Source: Hydractinia symbiolongicarpus
Lineage: Eukaryota; Cnidaria; Hydrozoa; Anthoathecata; Hydractiniidae
Direction of reading: 5' to 3'
Length of the DNA stretch: 64,000 bases
Assembly: GCF_029227915.1 (NCBI RefSeq)
Contig: NC_079875.1
Coordinates: forward strand, 18,717,001-18,781,000
The position numbers and the translations under genes were made by a program. Below the pieces are notes generated by a model, which was not told the DNA's origin, ran no database searches, and saw only the letters and a list, made by a program, of their open reading frames with translations. Below, in pieces: positions 54,901-63,678 of this stretch; the stretch's first letter is position 1, and each line of letters begins with the position of its first letter.

Positions 54901-56889
54901 GCCTTCAAAACAGTAGCTGCTGAGGCATCCCTAGCAATACGCACAGGTAACTTAGATCCTCTAACACAATGGAGCAGTCCTTCTTCATTCTCTCTCACAA
55001 TGCCAACGTTAATAACAACACTTTCCGTAGATGTTTTACTGTGTAAAGATACAACCTTTGTTTCTTCCTTTTAAAAACCACATTACTACTATTACTTCCT
55101 CGATCATCGTAACCAGCTCTTTCTTCTCCATTGATTGTATTTGTCCTTTTCTTTGAGAATCGTGATGTTCTTTCATTTGACTTAATTCGTTGACAGTCTA
55201 TCAATGACAATGCCTCACTGTGGACAGGATTTTCTGTTTTCTTTTTTATTTCCTTTCCACAATATGAGCAGAAATAATCGCTACAAAATTCGACTTTCTT
55301 CCCACATGACGAACAGAAACGGTCTGCCATGTTTATTTACAAATCATTTCGCTCACATGTGACTTTTTGCAGAGCCTTAGATCCAGGGACAGGGCCCTGG
55401 GATAATCGGATTTTTTTTAAATATTCTTTGTGGATTTGAAATAATTTTGCGTATTTGAAAAACATTTGTGGATTTGGAATATTTATGCGGATTCGAAATA
55501 TATTTGTGGATTTGAAATATATTTGTGGATTTTAAATATATTTGTGGATTTTAAATATATTTGTGGATTTTAAATATATTTGTGGGTTCGAAATATATTT
55601 GTGGATTCGAAATATATTTGTGGATTTGAAATATATGTGTGGATTCGAAATATATTTGTGGATTTGAAATATATTTGTGGATTTTAAATATATTTGTGGA
55701 TTTTAAATATATTTGTGGATTTTAAATATATTTGTGGGTTCGAAATATATTTGTGGATTCGAAATATATTTGTGGATTTGAAATATAAATGTGGATTTGA
55801 AATATATTTGTGGATTTTAAATATATTTGTGGATTTTAAATATATTTGTGGGTTCGAAATATATTTGTGGATTCGAAATATATTTGTGGATTTGAAATAT
55901 ATGTGTGGATTTGAAATATATTTGTGGATTTGAAATATATTTGTGGATTTGAAATATATTTGTGGGTTGACCCTTCTCGGCTTCCGTATTTAAGGAAGGA
56001 TTTTATAAACACTGTCGCTTGTAAAAAAGCTTAAAAAACAGATGTGCTGAGGATGAGCCTTCTCAGGTTTCAAAATTTAGATTTCTGTATGCAACGTATT
56101 TGTCATCGATATTAGCAGTTATATTTTCTAATCTTTATAGCGAGAGCTTAAAATTTGCAACTCAGAATCATACATCCGTGACGTGTATTGGTTGCTAACA
56201 TTGGAAGATTTACTCACAGACTCACAAGTAAGTCGTTAACTTTCAATTGTAACAGAAGAGAAAATGAATTAGTAAAAATGATTTGTTACTCAACACTTTA
56301 CCAACGACCTTGATTCTAAATTGTTTTTCTGTTTTGTTTAGACAAATAAGGTGGATGAGCATGACAGTATGCAGCAACTAAAACAGGAGCGTAAAGAACT
56401 TAGGTAATAACATCGGCAAAAAACAAAGAAATTTTAACAATGCTTACACATTGGTATATAAATGTATAGTCTTCAGCAAGAATATAACATCCACGTAAGT
56501 ATGAATAGTCTATAGAATAAAAAGAATGTGGATGTTGATAAATGGTCTAGTATAGCATATATAGGAACGATGCAGCCTCTGAGACAAAGGAACGCCATTA
56601 TTTTTGTTATTTTTTAACACTAGAATGCTGTGTATACAATAAAAACTGCACGACTTGTGTGTTTTATTACAGAGCCCGATTAAAGTCAAGGTTTAATCCA
56701 TATTTTGGTAGTATGTTTCGTACTTATCACAACCCGACCTCGTTTTCACGACGTATGACGCGCTATGCTGATCTTTACACATCATCGTTGGAAAACTTAC
56801 TGAAATATAATGATCAGTTTCATTTTTTTCCAAGACGAAACGCTTTGCCACATGAACAAAGTTTCGACACGCATATGACATGCTTTTAA
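42996..56889 (+). CDS. 5'-nucleotidase domain-containing protein (NT5DC2/NT5DC3-like), 16 coding exons
   Basis: A HAD-superfamily protein of the cytosolic purine 5'-nucleotidase-like group. Coding exons: 42996-43179, 43311-43489, 43855-43929, 44073-44128, 44194-44281, 45417-45494, 47500-47556, 48444-48504, 48581-48683, 48753-48854, 51620-51713, 51812-51898, 51990-52043, 56141-56227, 56342-56403, 56673-56889. Phases close and the product is 527 residues, near the human NT5DC2/3 lengths. The first HAD motif is GFDYDYTLANY (nucleophile Asp and +2 Asp). LFMITNSSYKFV holds motif II, and VIYFGDHVYSDLM the motif IV Asp pair. FGSMFRTYHNPTSFSRR and the tail FHFFPRRNALPHE match NT5DC2/3. The first 60 residues are basic with Ser/Cys and no acids at first, compatible with mitochondrial import. 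Human substrates are not established. Intron 13 carries a 3.8-kb integrase element. Starting 489 bp after COPS2, it may belong to the same transcription unit. Confidence 0.94.
45840..45956 (+). other. orphan exon-like open segment in NT5DC intron 6
   Basis: A 117-nt open stretch is bounded by CCATTAG and GTAACAG and codes for SVEKMEFPNDFIDQEDRSEN and continuing LEGFQRKEAVKYFTD. The boundaries make it phase 2 on both sides. NT5DC exons 6 and 7 join in phase 0, so it cannot be an alternative cassette here. The amino-acid composition looks protein-like. I do not recognise the source gene. Confidence 0.35.
47018..47250 (+). mobile_element. tRNA-derived SINE, NT5DC intron 6
   Basis: GGGTAGCTCAATCAGGAGAG at 47025 fits the internal A box (TRGCNNARYNGG) and CAGGTTTGAAACA about 45 bp later is a one-base variant of the B box. 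No tRNA acceptor stem can be closed. The sequence after it (AGCACAGGTTGGATAAACTG, GGGAGACGACC) is SINE-body-like, with unclear end. Confidence 0.5.
49201..49400 (+). repeat. GTCCGTCTGTC-rich repeat, possibly a transposon end
   Basis: CCCGTATACGTATGTCCGTC followed by TGTCTGTCCGTCCGTCCGTC and ACGCAAAATGG. The segment stands out by its high GC and ordered TCYG words. The preceding TCTATATTATAATACCCG could be a 5' Helitron-like start, but I found no 3' hairpin/CTRR end, so the class is open. It lies in NT5DC intron 10. Confidence 0.35.
50020..50075 (+). repeat. decayed relative of the fold-back at 5825
   Basis: A run of about 17 G followed by ACGAGGGCGCTTATTAGAGC and GGGCCGCTTATT, matching the G-run plus GGGCGCTTATTCGAG core of the GALT-intron repeat. 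Its outer arms are lost. Confidence 0.5.
52322..53791 (+). pseudogene. retroviral-like DDE integrase core protein, decayed
   Basis: A transposon integrase of the integrase-core family found repeatedly in cnidarian and fish genomes. The N-terminal part (from about 52400) is helical with YHEIDISVSTLKRRLRAMGL, a helix-turn-helix like the family's DNA-binding region. Then come GYRSIWNKLRVIYGVSVKRD and RRVYNSPDPNAVWHADG with the first catalytic Asp (53072), IHGCVDGFSRKVIWLKVSR (conserved GFSR block), IVRTDGGTENG with the second Asp (53259), and QSNQRIENLW with the Glu (53361). HFQSECAWFCYSW and EMFYLPESFGYRKCG complete the family C-terminus. Breaks: frameshift between about 52650 and 52850, TAA after HADG (53078) in place of Tyr, a frame change across the palindrome 53093-53137, TAA at about 53328, and another shift near 53560. 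Confidence 0.85.
53093..53137. repeat. perfect 20-bp palindrome inside the integrase gene
   Basis: CCGTCTACACATCCATGAAT at 53093-53112 is exactly complementary to 53118-53137, with a 5-bp loop AGGGA. The right arm encodes the conserved IHGCVDG block; the left arm sits where the family has a few codons between DKLKP and IHG. Confidence 0.95.
54429..55330 (-). pseudogene. zinc-ribbon plus UBZ-type finger protein of the integrase element, frameshifted
   Basis: The minus-strand gene starts MADRFCSSCGKKVEFCSDYF and continues CSYCGKEI, a four-cysteine zinc ribbon. After a basic linker (RTSRFSKKRTNT) and one frameshift near 55060, the frame continues VVINVGIVRENEEGLLHCVR, then ASAATVLKAANKKHANHD and a stop near 54717. 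Beyond it are an acidic segment and WCSICNKRFQFSVIEAHADQ followed by CL, with C-x2-C and H-x3-C spacing like Rad18-type UBZ ubiquitin-binding fingers. I know similar N-terminal layouts in cnidarian and fish proteins that end in a HECT ligase domain, but no HECT part is visible here. It converges with the integrase gene about 640 bp away. Confidence 0.72.
55429..55968. repeat. 19-bp subterminal tandem array, about 28 units
   Basis: Consecutive units of GAAATATATTTGTGGATTT with variants TTAAATATATTTGTGGATT, CGAAATATATTTGTGGGTT and similar. The last two units belong to the 62-bp TIR. Only about two units exist at the left end (52205-52242). The variants recur in the same order in blocks of roughly ten units, so the array has grown by larger block duplications as well as single-unit slippage. 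Confidence 0.93.
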
Positions 56890-57011
56890 TTTGCTACATT
56901 GTATCTTGCTACTTCAAAACTTGACATTTTGTGTAGGTTGGAGTAAGAATTTTTTATCCTGTGTTAACGTTGTAAGAAATGTAAATTCTTAGATATGTTG
57001 TTAATATTATT

Positions 57012-57017
57012 ATTAAA
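57012..57017 (+). terminator. possible NT5DC poly(A) signal
   Basis: ATTAAA lies about 125 bp after the NT5DC stop and about 145 bp before the FAN1 start. It is the common variant hexamer in the right place. Confidence 0.35.
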
Positions 57018-57162
57018 AGTATTTTTATGTTAATCTTGCTAGCGTTCTTATTTGTACAGATTCTTGTGCGCTCGCTCGGCAATTAGTACAGATTTTGAGC
57101 TTGTCCTCTTTTTTTAGTTAAATTTCTTTATCTTATCATTTCCTTAAAATGAAATATAGAAA

Positions 57163-60100
57163 ATGTTGCACAATGTTTTATATGCATTAGATTTAAAAAA
57201 TAGAATAATGACATGCAAAAATCCATCCATGATTGTCATTAGTGATGATTCGGAAGAAGATATTGAAAAACCAATTGTGAAATCTCACATTGAAAATATG
57301 CGCACGTTGACAACGCAATTAAAAAACAATTCTTTCTTCAGTCCAGAAAAAACTCGAGATACGGAACTGATGAAGTGGCGGATGATGATGAACCCTTTTC
57401 GGTCATTTGGTTACAGCAGTGGACGTGAAAAGAATGTACCTAAATTTAATTGTTGTACGAGCAGCGATGTAGCAGAAAGGGAATCAAGTGAAGTAGGGGA
57501 GGATTCCCTTTACTATCACAGAAGTTTCTTACGTATAATTGATACAGTAGCTGATAATAATATTAATTTGTTTGATGATAGAGATATGCGTATATTGCAA
57601 CAGTTTCGAGCGCTATCTTCCGCGGCTCAGAAGCTCTATATACGTTTGTACCAACGCAAAAAGCAATGGTTTCGTTGCGACAAAATCTCTTATCCTAATA
57701 TATCAGAAGACCTGAAATCTGTCCTTCATGAGCTTGTAACGTCAGGTCAGTTTTTGTTATGTTTAAGTTTTGTTTTGTTTTTGGATAGAAAGTTTTATTG
57801 CATTTGAAAGTTTTTGCAGTTGAGTTGAAAAATGAAAAATATGTTTTGGAGTATTTCTCTGGTTTCTCGAGAAATACTTAAATCGTTTAAAATACAAAGT
57901 ACAACCTTAATTAAAAGCTTAATGTTTTAATACTGGAAAATCGGTGACTATTATGGCCTTTAAAACCTTTTCCGGACAGAAGACTAAAACTGCTTCCCTC
58001 TCCATCTTTTTTAAAAATGCTTTATCATTTATCATATTTAATTGTTTTAAGAATTTCTTTGCCATGGTGACTCATCACGTAGTCTAGGAATAAGGCGGAC
58101 AATTTCTTTTGTTTTTTTGCCAACGAAAGTCGTGAGAGAAAATATCGACGTTAGGATTTCATGTTCCTCTGGAGATCCGTTTCCAGAGGATCCCTTGCTT
58201 GGTCAAACGTGAAATCCTGCTATTTGCCCAGCGGCAGTTAGGTCATGCTTTCGTTTTTTATGTATGTGGAGAGATTGGCCAGTAATGACAGTCACTATTT
58301 TGTGGGAGAACAGAAAGAAATCATTGTGAGTATATATTTTTCGTCTTTATTCTTATGCTTAAAATTTGACAAAACAGCACAAAACTCTAGATTCAGTAGT
58401 CAGCTATATGTTTTTTGTGTTGTGTCCCACACAAAGAAATTTTTGGACTAAGACATAACACATAGACGAACATAGATAGCCCATAGACGAACGAAGACGT
58501 GGTTATAAAGAATTGTTGTGGTGGAGGTAGAATCAGATCTCGTTTCCTCGTAGTTACAAGTTGTGCATAAAAGTTAGAAGGTGATTCACAATTGAAAAAA
58601 ATGTCACTTCTAATATTTTACTTGCAGCTACAGACATTACATTTTTATTTCCCCTTTTTTTGCTTTTGCAGATGGGTTTTGGGTTCTTGCTTTAAATAGT
58701 CTCCCAAACTACTTATGCTAAGCATTATTAACCAGCCCCTAGTTTAGGTAGAATTATTTCTGTTTTAGATCAAAGCTGCACTGAACAAGACGATACAAAA
58801 TACATCACATGTGTTTTCAAAGCGACGGGCACAGACTACAAGATGTTGCAGATGTGCTATAATTCTTAAAATTTTTACCGTTAATTAATATATTGATGGA
58901 TTCTCAAAAAATCATGATTCTGATTGAAGTAAGCTTCGTTCAATATCACTTTTCATGTTCAGCCGTGTTGGCATTGTATCAAAACGAGGTTAGCTTAGAT
59001 AAAGTTCAGGACGCCAAGTTGTTTACTTGCTTTTTTGACAAATGTTGGTTTTATAATTTTTAACTGCCATTTTAAAAAAATTGTAGAGGATACAGGTAGT
59101 GGTAGTGTGACGAAAATTACGAATATATATTGATATTAAGTGTGTATTAATGACAACTTTAATGTTGTCTAGCTGGCTAGCTATACCCAACAAACATTTT
59201 GTTCCTTACTCCTTCAAAATGTATACATTTTTTACTGAAGATAAATTAAAAATATCTAATATGTTTACCTAGTTTACTAAAATTTTATATAACTCAGGTT
59301 ATAATTTTAGTTAAATAATTATAGCCTAAAAGTTGTATGAAGTTACTCAGTTTTTCATTCTAGCCAGATATTATAGGTTATAGCTAGCTATGCACACAGG
59401 AATGATATACTGCCAGCTATGTATCGTTATTATTGTCACACTCCCCTGCCAATATGCTTAAATTTTTCCCTTTAGTATACATTAAAATAGCATATTTTTG
59501 GCTCAACCCAGTGTACTGAGTAATTCTGTTTATTAGGCAGATTATTAGGCAGGGTTTTTTCCAAATGTGAAACCACTGCACTTGCTACTGTTCTACGAAA
59601 ATGGTTTTGTCATAGGTCACACATTTACATTGAACTATAAAAATATTGTAATTTAGCTCTTTTCTCTACAAAAAATAAATTCAAAGTTTATAATTAGCAA
59701 GCAAACTGTGTGCATCAATTCGCTAGAAAATTAAAATAGTCTCTGAACTAACGTCATTCGTCAAATTTACAAAGTTGCGTTTATTTAAACTATAGTTGGT
59801 TGGTTATTCAATTTTAACTAGATATATTTTGAATAAGGTTTTTGAATTCTTTAGTTACAAGAATATATAAATTAATACCGATGGTAGTTTGTGCTGTTAA
59901 TGTTCCCCTGTTCACTTCTTCATTCTTCAAGGGCGAAAGCACAGGGCTACTTGTTGTTGTTTTTTTTGTTTTTTATTTAATAATGTTTTTATTTGTTTGT
60001 TTGTTTTTAATAAACAAACAATCCTAAACTTATATTTTTGTTTTTTGTGCGTTTAGAAGTAATAAAACAACTGAATCGAAGACAATTTTTATTCCATCTA

Positions 60101-63100
60101 ATTTTAATATTGAAGTCAATTTACACCTTTGTAAAAAATGTTTTAGGCCACTTAGAAAACAGTAACCGGCTCACCAACTTTAAAGATGTCATTACTTTGC
60201 TCACTCTGAATGAGATACGTTTACTTGGAAATCATTTTCGTGTAACAAAAGGCAAATCTGCACAAAGCAAAGAAGTTATCATTCAGTTGTTGAAGAAACA
60301 TTGCCAGAAACAACCAACCTTGTTGTCTTTGATGCAAAAAAAACCGAACTCGATGCCGAATGAAGTTGTTAGCAAGTAAGATATGTTTAAAAAAGCTAGA
60401 AATTTAAGGGGCGGGCAATCACAACAAAGTTGGTATAGATACGTGTTTAAAGTACCCCTATGAAATCGTGAGGGGACGTGGATTGTTAATATACTGTGAA
60501 TAAGCACTAATTTTTATATTTCTTGGTATAATTGACAAAATTTTAAACATTAGAATTTTTATATGATGTAACCATTATTTAGGTTGAAATGAGGTTTATT
60601 TTTTTAAGAGCAAAGAGATACATTGGCGACTGTGTGATGCTGAATGAAGACGCTACATTTTTCTACTCGCGTATTTGCACTTTCTTCTCACTGACAACGC
60701 TTCATTACGAAGATATTATGCACAACAGTGGACACAATTTACTGTAAGTTACAAACTTCCGTACTTTAGTTGATGAAACCATTCGCATTCGTGGTGTTTG
60801 GCCATTTTTTTTTGTTAGAGATGGCTCACAAATCCAACAGTGTACGCTAAACATCTATCTGGCGTTAGAAAGAATTCTGTATACTTTGAAAAATTTATTT
60901 ATTAGAGAATTTGTCATTACACAACAACGTATTTCCGAGTGCTTTCAGGAATTAGTGATACTTAAATATTACATTTCTTGGGAGGGTGTAATACCTGAAC
61001 GTTAGATTGACGTTCAGCAATTTGTGAGTCATCCCTAAAATCCAGTACTAAACTTAAATTTAAAAACTCTAACGTGCTTAGCAGTTGTTACAAGCAAGAT
61101 CGGCGAGATAGTATTGCTTTCCAACTCCAAACTATCGAATTAACTACGTCCGAAATAACGTCATCAACAAGCTTTTTTTACGCAACTTGTTTTTTAGAAA
61201 AACTACCTTCGGGTGGATCCGAATCCACGACCTCTGGGTTCACGTAACGACTCCTTAGCCAACTGAGCTATTATGCCTTGAGTAAAAATATTTCATTTGG
61301 CGGCTTCTATATTATTCATTTGTGAAACCGGTTCGACGGCTCCTGAATTAACGCAAAATGATGTACAAACGTTCTTTAGAATTTTTTTTTGCGAAACGAT
61401 TCCTCTCAACGAAATAAATTTGTATTGTGCCTTTCAAGTTCTAAAAATAATTCTAATGAATTTCCCCATTATAAGGATTTCATAAAAAATTTTTAAGCGG
61501 TATTTTCGAGAAATGGCGATAGGCTCTCAGAGATATGGGACCTAAAAATTTCACATGCAAGTGTCTAATACATAAACATAAAAAGTCAGTATGTATCATA
61601 GCCATGCATCATATCCCCAATTTTTAGGTTTTACGAAATGACCCTGTTGATGAATTAAAAATATATTGTTGCAGTGATGTGTAATTGACATGCGAGATTT
61701 AGGAGGATTATGCAGCCCCTGCATCTTGTTGTAATTGTTGTTGCAATTGTTTTAGCTATGCTATTTTTGTTCGGATCATTGTCTTACAATGAAAATATTT
61801 TTTACTATTTTAGTTACCATTTACTGCAGAAGCACAATGGTTCTGTAAAATATGCAACGTATAAGATGACGAAACACGTTCAAATTTTTGCGGGGAGACA
61901 AGAATTAGTTGATTATACGAAAGCTAAAGAGCTGGAAATTGAATTTGACATGGCGATGGAAAAGAAAGATTGTGTCAAAGCGGAAAATATTTATAACATT
62001 GCCAGGAATAAACTCTTACAGATAATAGACACGTATGATAATGTATGTTTAATAAAACATTTTTTTCTTCTCGAAACGATAGCGTGAACATATGTAAGAA
62101 AAGGTTCACATTCCGTTATTATTTTTAAATTATGTTTTTTATCTGAAGTAACATCGCGCCAGAGGAAAAAGTGGGAAGTTATTACGGCTGATGTCACTCG
62201 CTAATACCGTTACTCTATTAATCCAGCCACTGGATTAATATTCGAACTAGGAATTAAAGGCGACCTGGGAATATGAGAAAAAATGGCAGGCTTATTCTTA
62301 GTGTTCAACTAAATCGTAAAACAAAGTTGTGAAGTAGCAGAAGCATAGTATTAGCACGATTTCTTCTCTGTGATAAAAAACAACTTTTTAAAATTCTAGA
62401 ATGCATGCTTACTCGTGCTACTATGCGGCAGAAATTTTGAAGATCGTAGGTACGGTAAAAGTAGAAATATATAGCAATCATTTATTAGGATTATTGGAGA
62501 AGTGTTTTTCACTTGTTCAAAGGAAAATCCAGAAAATATTTTTTGCGTGCAATTGTCTTAGCGCCTGCAAGAGAAGTTAAAACCTGCAAAATATTTAGAA
62601 GATGATAACATGCAATAAAAGATTGCTAACTCAAGATAAAATTTCTTAATGAAAAAAAACGTCCGTAAAACATTAGCAGAAAATTTAATCACTTTTTATA
62701 ATAACTAACTAACGACAAAAACGTTGAATAAAAAAATCCAGCTTTTGTATCCTCATTTGTAAAGAATTTGATTTAATTTTTTAAAAAAGGAAAAGAAAAA
62801 GTTAACAAGAAACCTAGTTGGCAAAAAAATAAAGTCGGTACAAGGTAGTTACTGAGCTAAAATTTACTTACTTTTTAACGACTTTTTTAACGTTTTATAA
62901 ATAAACTCTTTAGACGAAGCCATATTGGATATGTTGTTTCACAGAGTTATGGATTATTACACGTATATGTACGAATTGCGTTGATTTGTTAGAAAAACAG
63001 AGAAAATATGATGAAGCCGTTGTCTTAATTAAATTGCTGCTTGCCCAAAAAAACGTTTGTCTTGCTAGTCGCGGTGGACTTTGGGAACGGTTAGCTATCG

Positions 63101-63678
63101 ACATAGAACGCCATCAGAAAAAGCCGCTGGAGGTATATTCACGAATTCATGTATATATGTGATTTAAATTTGTTATATTGTTCACTTGTTAATATGTTTA
63201 TGATTTTATGTAGGCACTGACGTGGATACGAGAAGCTTTTAATGATCCATTTGTAAGGACTGGACATCGATACGGTTTATTACAAAGGCGTACACGGTTG
63301 AAAAAACAGCTACGTTGCAATCTACAAGAAAATGAGGAAGTGATCACCGACTCAGAACCCGTAAGGAGGAGTGAAATATTTTAACCCTGCTTGTGGTAAA
63401 TAAACTTTAATAAACAGTTCTTTTTATAGGAGACACTAAGCGCGGAAATCTTTCTCGACTCGTCATCCGCCCACAGGGCTGTGTTTCGCTCAACTTCTAC
63501 CAACAGTAGCGACTACTCGCTGTCTCATGTGGAACAACATGTTATTCTGCATTATCAGCAGAACGGCTTTCCTCATGGTATTCACGGAGAGAGTGCCACT
63601 GTGCTTACTTTGTTTTGTTTGTTATTTTGGGACATCATCTTTATGGACGTTGCAGATGTTTTTCACAGCGATATGCAG
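57163..63678 (+). CDS. FAN1: Fanconi-associated nuclease 1 (FAN1), exons 1-7, 3' end beyond window
   Basis: FAN1 is a structure-specific 5' flap endonuclease/exonuclease that works with FANCD2 in interstrand cross-link repair. Coding exons: 57163-57745, 60147-60375, 60609-60743, 61814-62042, 62914-63132, 63214-63360, 63430-63678; phases close. Exon 1 holds YYHRSFLRIIDTVADN and QKLYIRLYQRKKQWFR, the SAP-adjacent region. Exon 2 is the SAP-like segment (TLNEIRLLGNHFRVTKGKSA). Exons 3-6 are the TPR-like region (RYIGDCVMLN, CCFTELWIITRIC, GGLWERLAIDIERH, GHRYGLLQRRTRL). Exon 7 begins the VRR-NUC nuclease (HYQQNGFPHGIHGESA, LFWDIIFMDVADVFH). The catalytic PD..EVK part must follow outside the window. 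No N-terminal UBZ finger is present; instead residues about 22-32 read SMIVISDDSEED, like a SUMO-interacting motif. The start at 57163 is the first in-frame ATG; Met 16 is an alternative. Confidence 0.94.
58153..58218. repeat. nested hairpin in FAN1 intron 1
   Basis: AGGATTTCA (58153) pairs with TGAAATCCT (58210), and inside it TCCTCTGG (58165) pairs with CCAGAGGA (58183). It looks like a small fold-back element. The remainder of this 2.4-kb intron (58219-60146) is AT-rich and otherwise shows nothing I recognise. Confidence 0.55.
61100..61277 (-). mobile_element. tRNA-derived SINE, FAN1 intron 3
   Basis: On the minus strand the unit starts GGCATAATAGCTCAGTTGGC (A box TAGCTCAGTTGG) and has GTCGTGGATTCGGATCCACC (B box and T-arm stem) about 50 bp later. 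The 5' acceptor GGCATAA is not matched at the 3' side (CGAAGGTAG), so it is not a functional tRNA. The body continues with AACAAGTTGCGTAAAAAAAG and GGAGTTGGAAAGCAATACTA; the latter is shared with 35670-35694. Confidence 0.65.

Larger units (their letters stand above)
52181..55988. mobile_element. 3.8-kb integrase-bearing DNA element with 62-bp TIRs and 6-bp duplication
   Basis: The element starts TACGGAAGCTGAGAAGGGTC at 52181 and its right end, as complement, starts TACGGAAGCCGAGAAGGGTC at 55988. The inverted repeat runs 62 bp with one mismatch. TTTAAG flanks it on both sides (52175-52180 and 55989-55994), an exact 6-bp target duplication. Inside are a + strand DDE integrase (52322-53791), a convergent - strand zinc-ribbon/UBZ protein (55330-54429), and a tandem array at the right end (55429-55968). 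Both genes carry frameshifts and stops, while the TIRs and duplication are near-perfect. It sits in intron 13 of the NT5DC gene. Six-base duplications are produced by retroviral-like integrases, including those of Polinton elements, but no Polinton polymerase, protease or capsid gene is present and the ends do not start with AG. Confidence 0.9.

Noticed and set aside
54502-55074. Plus-strand frames of 76 and 101 residues
   Set aside because: Antisense shadows of the zinc-ribbon/UBZ gene.
55694-55933. Open frame of 79 residues with repeated FEIYLWI/ICGFEIY words
   Set aside because: It is only a translation of the 19-bp tandem array in the integrase element.
55429-55968. Regular array resembling a CRISPR
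   Set aside because: Units are adjacent without unique spacers, in a eukaryotic transposon end; it is a satellite.
52181-55988. Polinton/Maverick identity
   Set aside because: The 6-bp duplication and integrase fit, but polymerase, ATPase, protease and capsid genes are absent and the ends lack the usual AG start.
61201-61277. A functional tRNA gene on the minus strand
   Set aside because: A and B boxes exist but the acceptor stem does not pair, so it is a SINE head.
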